From assembly GCA_964427425.1 (NCBI GenBank), contig CAYRUD010000001.1, forward strand, positions 291,087-355,086: a stretch of 64,000 bases of DNA, given 5' to 3'. The translations under genes were made by a program, and so were the position numbers. The stretch comes from CAYRUD01 sp964427425. GTDB lineage: Bacteria > Chlamydiota > Chlamydiia > Chlamydiales > FEN-1388. Below the pieces are notes generated by a model that saw nothing but the letters and a program-made list of their open reading frames with translations, made no database searches and was not told the origin of the DNA. Positions 9,703-19,136 of this stretch are shown here, in pieces (positions within the stretch are counted from its first letter, which is position 1; each line of letters opens with the position of its first letter).

Positions 9703-10496
9703 CTCGCCTTGCTTATTCGTTCTATTACTGATTCATATGATACTTTGTTCATTGCGCTTCGAGCTGCTAAAAGGTCAAATTGAGCGCAGTAAACAAGAAT
9801 ATGATCTATTCCAAAGTGATTCAAAGGCGAGAGGAGCTCGCTTAAGAATCGAAATTTCCATTCTGTGAATGCAGCTTCAAGCTCTTTGGGCTTATCCTTA
9901 TTGTGGGACCAAATCTCATAAAGAGGCTTATATTCTTCTTGCCATTCATCGAGTGACTCTAAAGAAAAGGGTATTCTCTCGAGCTCTTCTCTCGAAAGAA
10001 ATGTGCTTTGCAGCCCTTCACTATCTTCTTTTTCTTTTCCCTCTTGATTTCTGAGATGGGCAAAGATCAAGCGGCTATAATGCTCCATCTCACAAATTGC
10101 TCTGACAGTTGTGTTGATGGTCTCTTCATTTGACTGATAGAGAATAGAAGAAAAGTAAGAGAATAACAGTGAGGAGGCGTTTTTCTTTCTCTCCTCAGGA
10201 GCAGGGTATCTCTCTATAAAATCAACAATAGTCTTTGATAGAACTTTATCGTCTTCTTGCGCAAGAGCGATAGAGTATTCTTGAGGGGAAATTGTCCCGA
10301 TATGACTAAACTCTCTTCCTTCAAACCATCTTGCTGCGTTTAATATATCTGCACCCTCTCTGATGATATCAATTAAGGCCTTCTCTTTAGAACTTAAATT
10401 CTGTTCGATAAGGAAGTCGAGCTCTTGCCTTGTGATCTCAAGTGGGGAGTTTACATCGAGCTGAGGCAGCGTGGTAATAAGATAAATACGGCTCAT
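9699..10496 (-). CDS. DUF2764-family protein of the V-ATPase operon (candidate C-subunit counterpart)
   Basis: A 265-residue, mostly helical, soluble protein lying between atpE and atpA, as in Chlamydiae and other bacteria with this ATPase type. The N-terminus SRIYLITTLPQLDVNSPLEIT matches the DUF2764 opening. No enzymatic motif or membrane segment is seen. The operon has no recognisable C, F or G subunit gene. The position of this protein and its four-base overlap with atpA suggest a stoichiometric structural part, plausibly replacing the socket (C) subunit. The family assignment is from recognition; the role is inference. Confidence 0.75.
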   Translation of the reverse strand: MSRIYLITTLPQLDVNSPLEITRQELDFLIEQNLSSKEKALIDIIREGADILNAARWFEGREFSHIGTISPQEYSIALAQEDDKVLSKTIVDFIERYPAPEERKKNASSLLFSYFSSILYQSNEETINTTVRAICEMEHYSRLIFAHLRNQEGKEKEDSEGLQSTFLSREELERIPFSLESLDEWQEEYKPLYEIWSHNKDKPKELEAAFTEWKFRFLSELLSPLNHFGIDHILVYCAQFDLLAARSAMNKVSYESVIERISKAR

Positions 10497-10609
10497 CTAT
10501 GCATTCAATTCCTTCATGAAGCTTTTGGATCCGACTTCTTTCATGAAAGTCTCTTAAAACGCCCCTTATGTAGAAGATATGACAGGTCAAGAGACTTTAA
10601 GGTTCCCTC

Positions 10610-11254
10610 TTATTCGTTCTCTCCTACAAAAAGGAGTTTACGAAACTCAGCTCGCACAAAGTGAGAGACGAGCTCTTTTACTGCTCGATCCGAAATATCA
10701 ATGACAATGTGCTTTTTGTTCACTTTGAGAGTAACTCCAAGAGAAGAGCTTCCTACTTTGAGCTCACTATTTTTAAGTCGGCCCATTGCGTCTTTTACAA
10801 GCGCTTTAGCGACAGCTTCTTTTGATAATTTTGAGCCGATTTCGCACTCGATATCTCCCAAGATCCCTTCTTTTTCAAGAGTATGGATAAGAGCTTCAAT
10901 AAGACGAGCTGTTCCCTCGTTTGAAGAGAGTTCTGATGTAATGAATGATTCAAGAGCAGGTTGGAAGAGCCCATTTTCAATTTGCTCTTTCAAAAGCTCT
11001 AAGGCCTGCTTCGTTGCTTGCTTCAAGCTCATCTCAAGAGTTCTTTTCGTCTCTTCAGCTTTTTCCTCAGCTTTCTTGAGAATCTCTTTTGCTTGGTTTT
11101 TTGCATCTAAGAGAATTCTTTCTCGTTCTCTTTCTGCTTGGAGCTTAATTGATTCGGCCTCTTTTAAGGCAGGTTCCAGTGCTTCATTTCTTACAGTCTG
11201 ACAGATGGCGACAAGCCGTTGATCTAATGTCGATTTTGCTTCTTGATCTCTCAT
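10610..11254 (-). CDS. atpE: V-type ATP synthase subunit E (peripheral stator stalk)
   Basis: Peripheral stalk subunit that holds the A3B3 head against the I subunit. The 214-residue protein has a long charged helix in its first half (ALKEAESIKLQAERERERIL, then KEILKKAEEKAEETKR). A globular C-terminal domain of family type follows (GVTLKVNKKHIVIDISDRAVKEL). A TTG-initiated version begins at 11266, but AAGG lies four bases before the ATG at 11254, so that start is preferred. First gene of the operon; about 230 AT-rich bases separate it from the kinase terminator and must hold the operon promoter. Confidence 0.9.
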   Translation of the reverse strand: MRDQEAKSTLDQRLVAICQTVRNEALEPALKEAESIKLQAERERERILLDAKNQAKEILKKAEEKAEETKRTLEMSLKQATKQALELLKEQIENGLFQPALESFITSELSSNEGTARLIEALIHTLEKEGILGDIECEIGSKLSKEAVAKALVKDAMGRLKNSELKVGSSSLGVTLKVNKKHIVIDISDRAVKELVSHFVRAEFRKLLFVGENE

Positions 11255-11489
11255 AGCACCTTTCAACTAAACTCTAAGGGGTTTGAAATCGAGCATGCCT
11301 TAGCTATTTTCTCGAGAAAAAACGGTAAAGTTTTCGTCGCGATGAATGGCGTATAGCTACTATTCAAATGTTATAATTTATTTTGGCTTGAGTCGATAAA
11401 AAATCCAAATTTTTTTAAAACGACCGCTTAAATTGAAATGTAGTATAGCTTGATGCTGAAATTGAATGAAGGAAATGATTGATTGAATC

Positions 11490-11544
11490 ATTAAAAAATA
11501 GGCTTCCTTTCTTTCATTTTGTCACTTCACTCTTGAAAGGAAGC
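11490..11544 (-). terminator. Rho-independent terminator after the protein kinase gene
   Basis: A ten-base perfect stem (GCTTCCTTTC / GAAAGGAAGC) with a 23-base loop lies just 3' of the kinase gene. On the minus strand it is followed by TATTTTTTAAT. The remaining 11267-11489 stretch is AT-rich with no gene visible and probably contains the V-ATPase promoter. Confidence 0.7.
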
Positions 11545-11567
11545 TGTATAAGGGGAGGAGAGGCGTC

Positions 11568-13085
11568 TTACTCTCCTGAATTCACAATACTTTGAGTAGA
11601 GCTATTGCAGTTTAATAATGTACCCAATGCTTCTTCAGCAGCGGGCCTCTTAGATGCTTTTAGCTTGAGTGTCTGGGCGAGTATTTTAAAGAGTTGATTT
11701 CTCTCTTTTTTTGCTCTCGATCGAGAGAGCTTTTCGATCTGTTTCCCAAGCTCTTTAATGAGTTTCTTTATCTCTCTATTTCCATCTCTAATGTACTGAG
11801 AATATTCATCTATAACTGTTACATACTTAGTAAAGATTGAGGCTTTTCCCCAGAGCGAAAACAAAGTTTTCCCAAGAGCCCACATATCCGCTTTTTCAGG
11901 GTATTTATAACCTCGGCACAAAAGATCTGGCGCGCTCATCGAGCGCGTCCCATATAATTTCTGGGAAATAGTCTTTTTCTCCTTAATCTCATTGTCTCTT
12001 AGCTTTTTAAGCTCTTCTACAGATCTCATGTGGCCAAGGTCTGTAATGACTGCCTCATACGTCTTAGATATGTGATCAAATCGTATGAGGATATTCCCTT
12101 GTTTGATGTCTCTATGGATTAATCCCTGGCTGTGAAGTGTTTGGAGTCCAGTTAATATCTGTCTTGTGATAGAGATTTTGTCATCGAGGGAGAGGGAGTT
12201 CTTTTTGAGAATAGAGAGGTCCCCATCATATTTTGGTAGTATGATTCGATCTTTGTTATTGTATCGACCCAGCATGAGAGGGGTAATTATTCCTGCGGTA
12301 GAGGTGAGTCTCTTAAACTGCTCTTTTTCCGTAGGTTTAGCTGTTATTGCTTCAACCGCGATTTCAATAGGTTTTGTTCTGTCGATCGGGATAAAAATAG
12401 CTCTTTTAATAATCTTTTGTCCGCCAGCTCTTTTCCAACCGGTGTCATGTCTTTTCAAAAGAATGGCAATCCCTTTTTCATTTATGAACATAGAAAAAGG
12501 AAGACTAGTTTTTCTTCGATGAATAAGAGTGCACTCTCCGTCACTACTTCGAGGAAAGATCGCTAAAGATAGCTCTATGAGATGAGCATACTTATGAATT
12601 TCATCATCATAAAGCTGGTTGTATTCAAGATAGTTGTTAATAGATTTGAGTTGTTCTTCTCGAGCTTTAACGTCTTCATAAGCACTCTCTTGCCTATTGA
12701 ATGAGTTTTGGAATCTCTGAAGCCTCAATTGAGGCGTAGAGTAGCTATCGTGCTGTGAAGACGCGGTTTCAAAAGGTTTATCTTGAAATATCGAGGCCTC
12801 TTCTTGTGAGAGGCTTTCATGTGTATCACTGAAGCGAAGAGAAATAGGAACAGCTGTGTCAGAGTTGTAGAAGAATGGAGAGGACCCGAATCTCTCTTCT
12901 AATTCAGATACTGACGGATCGCCTTGGGGGAGTGGTTCAGAGTAAAATTGAGGAATATTCTGCTCTGTCGAGCTTGAAGGAGGTGTTTCTTCACAATCTT
13001 CGCCAGAATGCCATTTAGCTAAGTTATCGTGGTGAAAACCATAACTCCCAAAAGTTGGGGAGAGTGAAGCGGTAAAGTAACTCAT
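11568..13085 (-). CDS. Eukaryotic-like Ser/Thr protein kinase, atypical
   Basis: The kinase domain occupies about residues 200-490. It has catalytic loop HRDIKQGN (324-331), a DLG metal-binding motif (349-351) in place of DFG, activation-segment end SAPDLL where APE is usual, and DMWALG for the αF Asp. The beta-3 VAxK lysine is not obvious: the aligned stretch reads IAVE (242-245). ATP anchoring may therefore depend on another Lys, as in WNK kinases, or activity may be low. Residues 1-200 are Ser/Gln/Glu-rich with no recognised domain. No signal peptide or membrane segment. The N-terminal Ser-rich tail would be compatible with type III export, but that cannot be shown here. Followed by its own terminator; rsmE lies 102 bases upstream. 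Confidence 0.82.
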   Translation of the reverse strand: MSYFTASLSPTFGSYGFHHDNLAKWHSGEDCEETPPSSSTEQNIPQFYSEPLPQGDPSVSELEERFGSSPFFYNSDTAVPISLRFSDTHESLSQEEASIFQDKPFETASSQHDSYSTPQLRLQRFQNSFNRQESAYEDVKAREEQLKSINNYLEYNQLYDDEIHKYAHLIELSLAIFPRSSDGECTLIHRRKTSLPFSMFINEKGIAILLKRHDTGWKRAGGQKIIKRAIFIPIDRTKPIEIAVEAITAKPTEKEQFKRLTSTAGIITPLMLGRYNNKDRIILPKYDGDLSILKKNSLSLDDKISITRQILTGLQTLHSQGLIHRDIKQGNILIRFDHISKTYEAVITDLGHMRSVEELKKLRDNEIKEKKTISQKLYGTRSMSAPDLLCRGYKYPEKADMWALGKTLFSLWGKASIFTKYVTVIDEYSQYIRDGNREIKKLIKELGKQIEKLSRSRAKKERNQLFKILAQTLKLKASKRPAAEEALGTLLNCNSSTQSIVNSGE

Positions 13086-13187
13086 GATTTATTAATCTTT
13101 TAATTTTTAATTAAATAGTGTAGGGATTTTATTTTAAATTAACGATTAATAAATATGTATTTTTATAACTCGTTTGTTGTTTGGGAT

Positions 13188-13937
13188 TTATGCGAGTGCT
13201 GTTTCCATCGCTTGTTTTACCATATGGCATCCGATAATGGCCGCAGTCTCAGCTCGTAGCACAGCGTCTGAGAGAATAATTCCTCCATGTGGAGAAACCT
13301 CTTTTAAGAGACTCTTCTCTCTTTCGCTCCAGCCTCTTTCAGGTCCAATGAAGATAGACGATTCCAGGTACGTCTTTTCAGTTTTATCCCATCGAAATTC
13401 ATTAATAGATTTTGAAAGGGGAGATATATCGCCGTAAAAGAGGGGCTTTGGAGCTTTTAAGATAGCCTCGTCCAGTGAGTGAATAAGAGTAATTGAAGGA
13501 AGATGAAGTCTTCCAGACTGCTTTAATGCTGATTGCACGATGAGATGCATTCTCTTTTGAGTTGATTCAGAGAATGACTGTCTTTCCGAATAGTCACCTT
13601 TGAAGATAAGAAACGATGAGGCGCCAACTTCAACGCATTTCTCAATGGCAAATTCTAAGTGGCTAGGACGGGTGACAGCAATGGCGACTGTTACTCTATG
13701 CCTTGGTAGATCCTGGGATGAGAGAGTCTCGATATGAAGCTTACAGCTTTTTTTCATCATCTGTGTGATGGTAGCGTGACCGAGCCAGCCTTTACCGTCG
13801 ATGAGCTCGATTGTATCTCCTTCTCGGCATTTCATTACGGTTCGGAGATGATGGAGTTCCGCGTCGTCTTCGATAATCGCTTCGTGATCTTCTTTGTATG
13901 CGAGGGGGAATGAGACGAAAAACCTGTCGTGAGGCAT
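13188..13937 (-). CDS. rsmE: 16S rRNA (uracil-1498-N3) methyltransferase
   Basis: SAM-dependent SPOUT-fold methyltransferase that methylates U1498 of 16S rRNA. The N-terminal PUA-like part contains the typical VMKCREGDTIELIDGKGWLGHATI-type stretch. The SPOUT part shows AIEKCVEVGASSF, FIGPERGWSEREKSLL and the C-terminal knot ILSDAVLRAETAAI. An in-frame ATG 15 codons earlier exists. The ATG at 13937 has AGGA about six bases upstream and gives 249 residues, the usual family length. It lies 88 bases downstream of pyk and may be read through from it. Confidence 0.93.
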   Translation of the reverse strand: MPHDRFFVSFPLAYKEDHEAIIEDDAELHHLRTVMKCREGDTIELIDGKGWLGHATITQMMKKSCKLHIETLSSQDLPRHRVTVAIAVTRPSHLEFAIEKCVEVGASSFLIFKGDYSERQSFSESTQKRMHLIVQSALKQSGRLHLPSITLIHSLDEAILKAPKPLFYGDISPLSKSINEFRWDKTEKTYLESSIFIGPERGWSEREKSLLKEVSPHGGIILSDAVLRAETAAIIGCHMVKQAMETALA

Positions 13938-14025
13938 ATGATTCCTAGAGTCTTTAAAATCTAAAATGGCGCAAATTATCAATGAAGCGAGCTGTAAAAT
14001 GAAAGCTCGATATCACTTACTTCTC

Positions 14026-15795
14026 TTATTTATTTACGCCTTTATAGACTATCGCTTTTTCGGTATCCAAAGTGACAAGCTGCCCATCGCGAAGGATTTT
14101 AAGCGCATTTGTTGTTCCGATAATGGCGCTTTTACCCTCTTTTTTACATATATCGAAGAGGAGTCCTGCAGATGTAAGATCGTCGGGCGCATTCTCCAGT
14201 ATGACTCCAGAAGCTTCATGGATAAGAGGTGAGAGGGATTCATCATATTTAGGGATGACAATAATCGATCCGCGTACGGTATAAGGCTTGATGCTGTTTG
14301 CCGCTGGGACGAGACTGACAGGGGCGTAGAGCTTTTGGCCAACACCTTTTTCTCCTCGAAGTAAGACATCTCCAATACAATCGACTAAGATGGTGTTACT
14401 TGTCCCTGGAATCCACATAGGAGATCCGGCGGTTAACACGATCAAATCACCATGCGAGACCATTCCTAATTCTATACCATAACGGCTAGCCCATTGAAAT
14501 GCCTCATCCATGCTTGTGCAGTGATCATTGCAATGGACGGGAATAACTCCCCACGAAATGCCAAGCTGATGGAATGTGGTTTCATTAGATGTGAGGGCAA
14601 TAATAGGCATAGGAGGCTTTAAGCGAGAAAGAAGCCTTGCTGTCGCTCCACTGTGTGTGAGCGTGAAGATTGCCTTTGCACCTAAACTGACGGCTGTTTT
14701 AACTGTAGCCAGGGTCAGAGCTGAAGGAATGTCGCTGTACGTTAACTTCGCATGCATATCGAAGAATGCAGGATAGTTAAAGTCTTGCTCTGCTTCCTTG
14801 ACGATACTGCGCATGATATTAACTGTATCAAAAGGATACTTTCCGACTGCTGTTTCTCCAGAGAGCATGACAGCAGATGTTCCATCGTAAATTGCATTCG
14901 CAACGTCGGAGACTTCAGCACGCGTAGGTCTCGGATTCTGAATCATTGATTCAAGCATTTGAGTCGCGGTGACAGATGGCTTTCCGATAAGGTTACTTTT
15001 TCGGATCATCATCTTCTGGAGTCGGGGGACTTGACTTAATGGAACTTCTACTCCTAAATCACCACGAGCGACCATAACGCCGTCTGCGACGTGGAGAATG
15101 TTGTCGAAGTTGTAAATTCCTTCGCTATTCTCAAGCTTCGCGATCACCAAAATATCGGGCCTTGCAAACTGCGTGATTAGTTTTTTTATAGCGACAACAT
15201 GATCAGCGTTTCGTATAAAAGAGGCTGCGATAATATCTATTCCTTCTCGACAGCCGAATTCAATATCAGAAATATCTTTCTCAGTAAGAGCCGGAAGAGG
15301 AATATCAATATCGGGAACATTCATGCCCTTGGAGGATAAAATAGTTCCTGAGTTGAGAAACTCAATAACCGCGCCTTGGGCATTTACCTCTACCACTTTT
15401 GCTTGGATATAGCCGTTATCTATTAAGAGGAGCGTGCCTGGTTTTAAGTAATCTATAACAATATCGGGCCTTACGGAAATTTTTGAGGAATCTCCAACGA
15501 TATCCTTATCTCGAACCAATAAGAGCCTCATCCCTTGGCTGACCTCGACTCCTTCGGGAACTACTTTTCCGGTTCTGATTTCAGGTCCTTTTGTATCAAG
15601 CATGATAGCTAAAGGCTTCTTGGTTTGCTCTCGCGCTTGTTTGAGGATATGTATAGATTCTCGATGCTGTTCGTGGGTGCCGTGGCTGAAATTGAGTCGA
15701 GCGACATTCATACCGGAATCAATGAGCCTGAGTACGCTCTCTAAAGAGGAAACAGAGGGCCCTATAGTACAAATTATTTTTGTTCGAGTTTCCAT
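14026..15795 (-). CDS. pyk: Pyruvate kinase, long form with C-terminal PEP-utiliser-like domain
   Basis: Final glycolytic step, PEP plus ADP to pyruvate plus ATP. The 589-residue protein begins TRTKIICTIGPSVSS and has the active-site region ILVIAKLENSEGI and MVARGDLGVEVPLSQVP, then the regulatory domain (FTLTHSGATARLLSRLKP). About 115 extra residues follow (GSIIVIPKYDESLSPLIHEASGVIL...), resembling the extra domain of Bacillus-type enzymes. That domain is related to the swivelling PEP-utiliser fold; the catalytic TSH-type histidine motif is absent. Chlamydiaceae enzymes are, as I recall, about 100 residues shorter. No clear ribosome-binding site. Confidence 0.95.
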   Translation of the reverse strand: METRTKIICTIGPSVSSLESVLRLIDSGMNVARLNFSHGTHEQHRESIHILKQAREQTKKPLAIMLDTKGPEIRTGKVVPEGVEVSQGMRLLLVRDKDIVGDSSKISVRPDIVIDYLKPGTLLLIDNGYIQAKVVEVNAQGAVIEFLNSGTILSSKGMNVPDIDIPLPALTEKDISDIEFGCREGIDIIAASFIRNADHVVAIKKLITQFARPDILVIAKLENSEGIYNFDNILHVADGVMVARGDLGVEVPLSQVPRLQKMMIRKSNLIGKPSVTATQMLESMIQNPRPTRAEVSDVANAIYDGTSAVMLSGETAVGKYPFDTVNIMRSIVKEAEQDFNYPAFFDMHAKLTYSDIPSALTLATVKTAVSLGAKAIFTLTHSGATARLLSRLKPPMPIIALTSNETTFHQLGISWGVIPVHCNDHCTSMDEAFQWASRYGIELGMVSHGDLIVLTAGSPMWIPGTSNTILVDCIGDVLLRGEKGVGQKLYAPVSLVPAANSIKPYTVRGSIIVIPKYDESLSPLIHEASGVILENAPDDLTSAGLLFDICKKEGKSAIIGTTNALKILRDGQLVTLDTEKAIVYKGVNK

Positions 15796-16025
15796 ATGTA
15801 GAACTTGATCTCTCGCTAATTCAGACTGTCATATAAAAGAGGAGGTGCTCGCTCAAATTGAGCCGCCGGCTCTTTAAAAAGTATCGTTACTGAGGGGCGG
15901 AAATTTATACAACAAAATAAATCTTAGGAATGATCAAATCTTTTAAGTGTTCGGTAAATAATTAAAAGAGCAACAAATTGTAAATAGATTGTTTTTGTTA
16001 ATTTAATAAAATGAGTGGAGGTATT

Positions 16026-18047
16026 ATGAATCCTCTATTTACTAATATCATAGATGTCTCTTCTTTATATGTATCTAATATGACTTTTATTCAACATTTA
16101 CTAACTCCGTTTCAAGGGATAGACGAGAATATAGGCAGTTGTGCCTCTTCCTCTCATCAGCACGAACGTCAGTACTATACTGAGGATAACGGAATTGAAG
16201 AGAGGATTTCTAAGCTTTTTCAATCGATAGGCTATAGGCCTCAGTGGTCTCATGTAAGCCGCTTAGCAGATCTGCCTGTGAAAGAAGAGTGTAAGTTCTG
16301 GAAGGAGACCTCAAGAGCTATTGATCAGATTGAGGAAAGATTCATTTCTGAGGATGAGACGAACTTTATCACATTGAAAGATGTGCTCACGAATATTGTT
16401 CTAAATATCTCTGAAAAAATAGGTGTCTGGACATCTGAAATAGCACAGAAGAAGAGACAGCTACAGCTCGTAAAAAAATCGCTTGAGAATAGGCAAACTG
16501 ATTTCTTCAGACTTTGCGCAAAAATAATTTCCTCTGGCGGGATATCGCATCTTCAGGATGAGACGAAAGTTATCTTAGACTTAAAGTCTATGGTTCGTAA
16601 GGTTCGAGATCGTCATGAACCTTATGAGATTCTAGCAGACTACTTCCAGGGAATCTCACTTCATGCTGAATCGATTGATTGGTATGACAAGGCCATATCA
16701 ATTATAGAAGAAGAACTTCGAGCCGATCCTTACGCATCTCACTCTGATGTCGAATCGCTTTTTAAAAAGAAGCTCATTCTTAAAGCCAAGCTCATAGAGC
16801 AATTAAAATTAAATGGTCAGTTTGAGAGGTCAAATAGGGAACTGGAATCTACAGTCACATGTATAAAGAGGTGCTTAAATCAAGATGCGCTGCCTTCTTG
16901 TGCCTACTATCTGTTGATTGAATACCATCTAAGACGAAGAGAATTTGTGACGGCTCATTCATCTCTTTTTGAGCTTTTCCGTAAAGAGGGGGAGATGAGT
17001 GAGGCGCTCTCAAAAAAAATTATCCATTTCTACCTTGAGACATCGCGCAAGATCAATTCCAAAGATTATTTAAAAATTAACTTCTGGAGTCTGGCTCGCT
17101 ATATAGCTCAATTAAAGATGGATAAGGAAAGAAAGATAGAAGACGCTAATTTTACCAATTTTCATCATGTGCGGAATTTATCAGTAGCTGACGAAAAGAG
17201 TATCATCATTACCGTTCTGGATATGGTGGATATCATCATCTCTTCTGATAGAGATTCAAATGCTATCATTGAATGGTTTCTTAGCCTTGCTCCTTTTCAA
17301 GACGAGACAATAGAAGTTTTTCTCTCATGGATGAGTAATCGGCTAGAACAGCTTGAAGAGGTGATAAAAAGTTCTACAAAAAGGGTTTCGCGTTTGAAAA
17401 AAGAGCTGTCCTCTCGCGATCATTGGTCAAAAGAAGAGGCGCAAATAGCGATGGCTCGATTTAAGAAAGAAAAAGATCTTCATATTGGTCCTTTACCTCA
17501 TGAGCTGTGTTTAAGAAGATATCTCTCTGAATGGCGATTGCTTCTCACTCGTGCTCAGTCGCTTGAAGAAGCTATCCTGAATCAAAGTCAATTAGAGAAA
17601 TACGCAACTTCTTTGGACGAAATTTCTGAAAAGCTTCGAAGTCTGATCAATGAAGAGCAAAGAATTGTTCACGAACTAATGTATACTCCGACTCAAGAAA
17701 AGACACTCGCATCCTACATGGAGAGAATATCCTCTAAAGTTTTAGCTGATAGAGAGGTTGATTCAGACGAAGAGGGAGAGATTTCGTATCAAGAGAATAT
17801 CCGTCGTGGTAATTTATTCAATTTCATTGCATTCTCTTTTGTCCCAATGGAAAAACAAAACGGCGTGATTGATTTTCTTAAAGAAAATGGAATTGAACTC
17901 AGTCGTCTTTGGAAGAGTCCACTCATGATGTTTGTCCCTTCTGATCGCAGATGCCATCCAGATGACCTGAATGATTTGAAAGCATATCTCAATAATGGTC
18001 AACTTAAGACGGTAGATGATCTTCGGAGGGTAGTCAATACTCATTAG
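16026..18047 (+). CDS. Unrecognised 673-residue helical protein with TPR-like stretch
   Basis: I do not recognise a family. The protein is strongly helical and charged. A TPR-like helix pair appears near residues 200-235 (YFQGISLHAESIDWYDKAISI). Coiled-coil-like segments are near 135-165 and 440-560. There is no signal peptide or membrane segment. GGAGG sits three to four bases before the ATG at 16026, so that start is chosen over the in-frame ATG at 16011. It stands alone on the plus strand between pyk (divergent) and nusB. A 15-base inverted repeat lies 3'. Cytosolic scaffold or secreted effector are both possible; neither is supported by a specific motif. Confidence 0.7.
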   Translation: MNPLFTNIIDVSSLYVSNMTFIQHLLTPFQGIDENIGSCASSSHQHERQYYTEDNGIEERISKLFQSIGYRPQWSHVSRLADLPVKEECKFWKETSRAIDQIEERFISEDETNFITLKDVLTNIVLNISEKIGVWTSEIAQKKRQLQLVKKSLENRQTDFFRLCAKIISSGGISHLQDETKVILDLKSMVRKVRDRHEPYEILADYFQGISLHAESIDWYDKAISIIEEELRADPYASHSDVESLFKKKLILKAKLIEQLKLNGQFERSNRELESTVTCIKRCLNQDALPSCAYYLLIEYHLRRREFVTAHSSLFELFRKEGEMSEALSKKIIHFYLETSRKINSKDYLKINFWSLARYIAQLKMDKERKIEDANFTNFHHVRNLSVADEKSIIITVLDMVDIIISSDRDSNAIIEWFLSLAPFQDETIEVFLSWMSNRLEQLEEVIKSSTKRVSRLKKELSSRDHWSKEEAQIAMARFKKEKDLHIGPLPHELCLRRYLSEWRLLLTRAQSLEEAILNQSQLEKYATSLDEISEKLRSLINEEQRIVHELMYTPTQEKTLASYMERISSKVLADREVDSDEEGEISYQENIRRGNLFNFIAFSFVPMEKQNGVIDFLKENGIELSRLWKSPLMMFVPSDRRCHPDDLNDLKAYLNNGQLKTVDDLRRVVNTH

Positions 18048-18100
18048 AGTTTAAAATGAAGAATCTTTTGTCTTTTCGACGGAAGAATCTGATATCAAAA

Positions 18101-18150
18101 CATGAAAGAGAGGGTGATTGGGCTCTATCTCTTAAACCCTCTCTTTCATG
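18101..18150. repeat. Fifteen-base perfect inverted repeat after the 673-residue gene
   Basis: CATGAAAGAGAGGGT and its exact complement ACCCTCTCTTTCATG are separated by 20 bases. It lies 53 bases past the stop codon and is the likely transcript end of the upstream gene. No good T-run follows on either strand, so it may act as a 3'-end stabilising hairpin rather than a standard terminator. Confidence 0.5.
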
Positions 18151-18264
18151 AAGAATGTAAGTGACGTAAAACGTGTAACCGTAAATAAGACTTTTTTCGT
18201 ATTTCATGTAAAATCGTAAGGCTTAGTTCTTCTGTTTCGATAAAACTGAAAAAATTTTCATGTT

Positions 18265-18287
18265 ATATTGAGTATTACGCTCAATAT
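18265..18287. promoter_or_regulatory. Palindrome ATATTGAG-N7-CTCAATAT upstream of nusB
   Basis: Eight-base perfect arms separated by seven bases, about 70 bases before the nusB ATG in an otherwise AT-rich gap (18151-18356). The symmetry and spacing are operator-like. No binding protein can be named from the sequence, and a simple RNA hairpin in the leader is the alternative. Confidence 0.35.
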
Positions 18288-18356
18288 TCGGACTGTGAGA
18301 TTCTGTCTTAAAAATTAAAGAGTACGATGAAGGTTTGAAACTGTAAGGCCCCCTGT

Positions 18357-18950
18357 ATGAGTATTCCACAAGCGAAGCTCCGCGAAGTGTTATTTCTCTT
18401 TATGTATGCGCAAGATATCTCCTCAGTAGATAATTCATATGAGCTCTCAGAGCTCATAATGGAAGAGCTGAAAGTTGCTCGAAGTGCTGTAAGACAGATT
18501 AAAGAGATCGCAGAAGCCATCGATTTGTCTAGACCGATCATTGATTCAAAAATTACATCTGTACTCAATGAATATCGAATAGAGCGCCTTCAAACGGTAG
18601 AGAGAACAATCCTTCGTTTAGCAGTTCACGAGCTGCTCAATATTCCTGATTTGTCTGCCAAGGCTGCTCATGAAAAACTTCCACTTCCTCCAAAGGTAGT
18701 GATTGCTGAGGCAAAGAGGCTTGCAAAGAAATTCGCAACGCCACAAGCGGCTTCATTTATTCATGCGGTTGTTGTTGCTATTGCCAAAGCTCACGGGCTG
18801 ATTGATGATGCTGTAGATGAAGAGGCTAAATCATCTCTTACTCTCTCGCAAACGATTCAAGATCTTGAATCACAGAGAAAAGAAGAAGAAGAGATAAAGC
18901 TATCTCAGGAGCAAGCACCCTCTCCATTGAGTTCTCTTCAGCTTGAATAA
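18357..18950 (+). CDS. nusB: Transcription antitermination factor NusB
   Basis: RNA-binding helical protein that, with NusE (S10), supports antitermination on rRNA operons. Residues 1-145 match the family: PQAKLREVLFLFMYAQD at the start, then RLQTVERTILRLAVHELLN and AKRLAKKFATPQAASFIHAVV. In the last block family members usually have A..Y....S..FVNG.L, so the region is divergent. The protein runs to 197 residues with an acidic, Ser/Gln-rich tail of about 45 residues beyond the NusB fold. It is followed by murB with a 186-base gap. In Chlamydiae nusB and murB are neighbours. Confidence 0.85.
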   Translation: MSIPQAKLREVLFLFMYAQDISSVDNSYELSELIMEELKVARSAVRQIKEIAEAIDLSRPIIDSKITSVLNEYRIERLQTVERTILRLAVHELLNIPDLSAKAAHEKLPLPPKVVIAEAKRLAKKFATPQAASFIHAVVVAIAKAHGLIDDAVDEEAKSSLTLSQTIQDLESQRKEEEEIKLSQEQAPSPLSSLQLE

Positions 18951-19136
18951 AGAAATGTAAAGCCTGGAATGACCTCTTTTTTTCTTCTTGATTGCAAGTG
19001 TATTGACTTAATCATCGATGTGAAAGTCAATACACCTAATCTCTCTACTTGATAGATATCGCTCTAACTGTCTATTTTTCGTCCATTCAGCATGAGAAAT
19101 ATACTCTCTTATAAAGAGATGAAGAGGAGCCCCACA

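Noticed and set aside
10701..11201. Plus-strand 166-residue frame opposite atpE
   Set aside because: Antisense of a coiled-coil gene; Ser/Phe/Ala-rich, no ribosome-binding site and no family.
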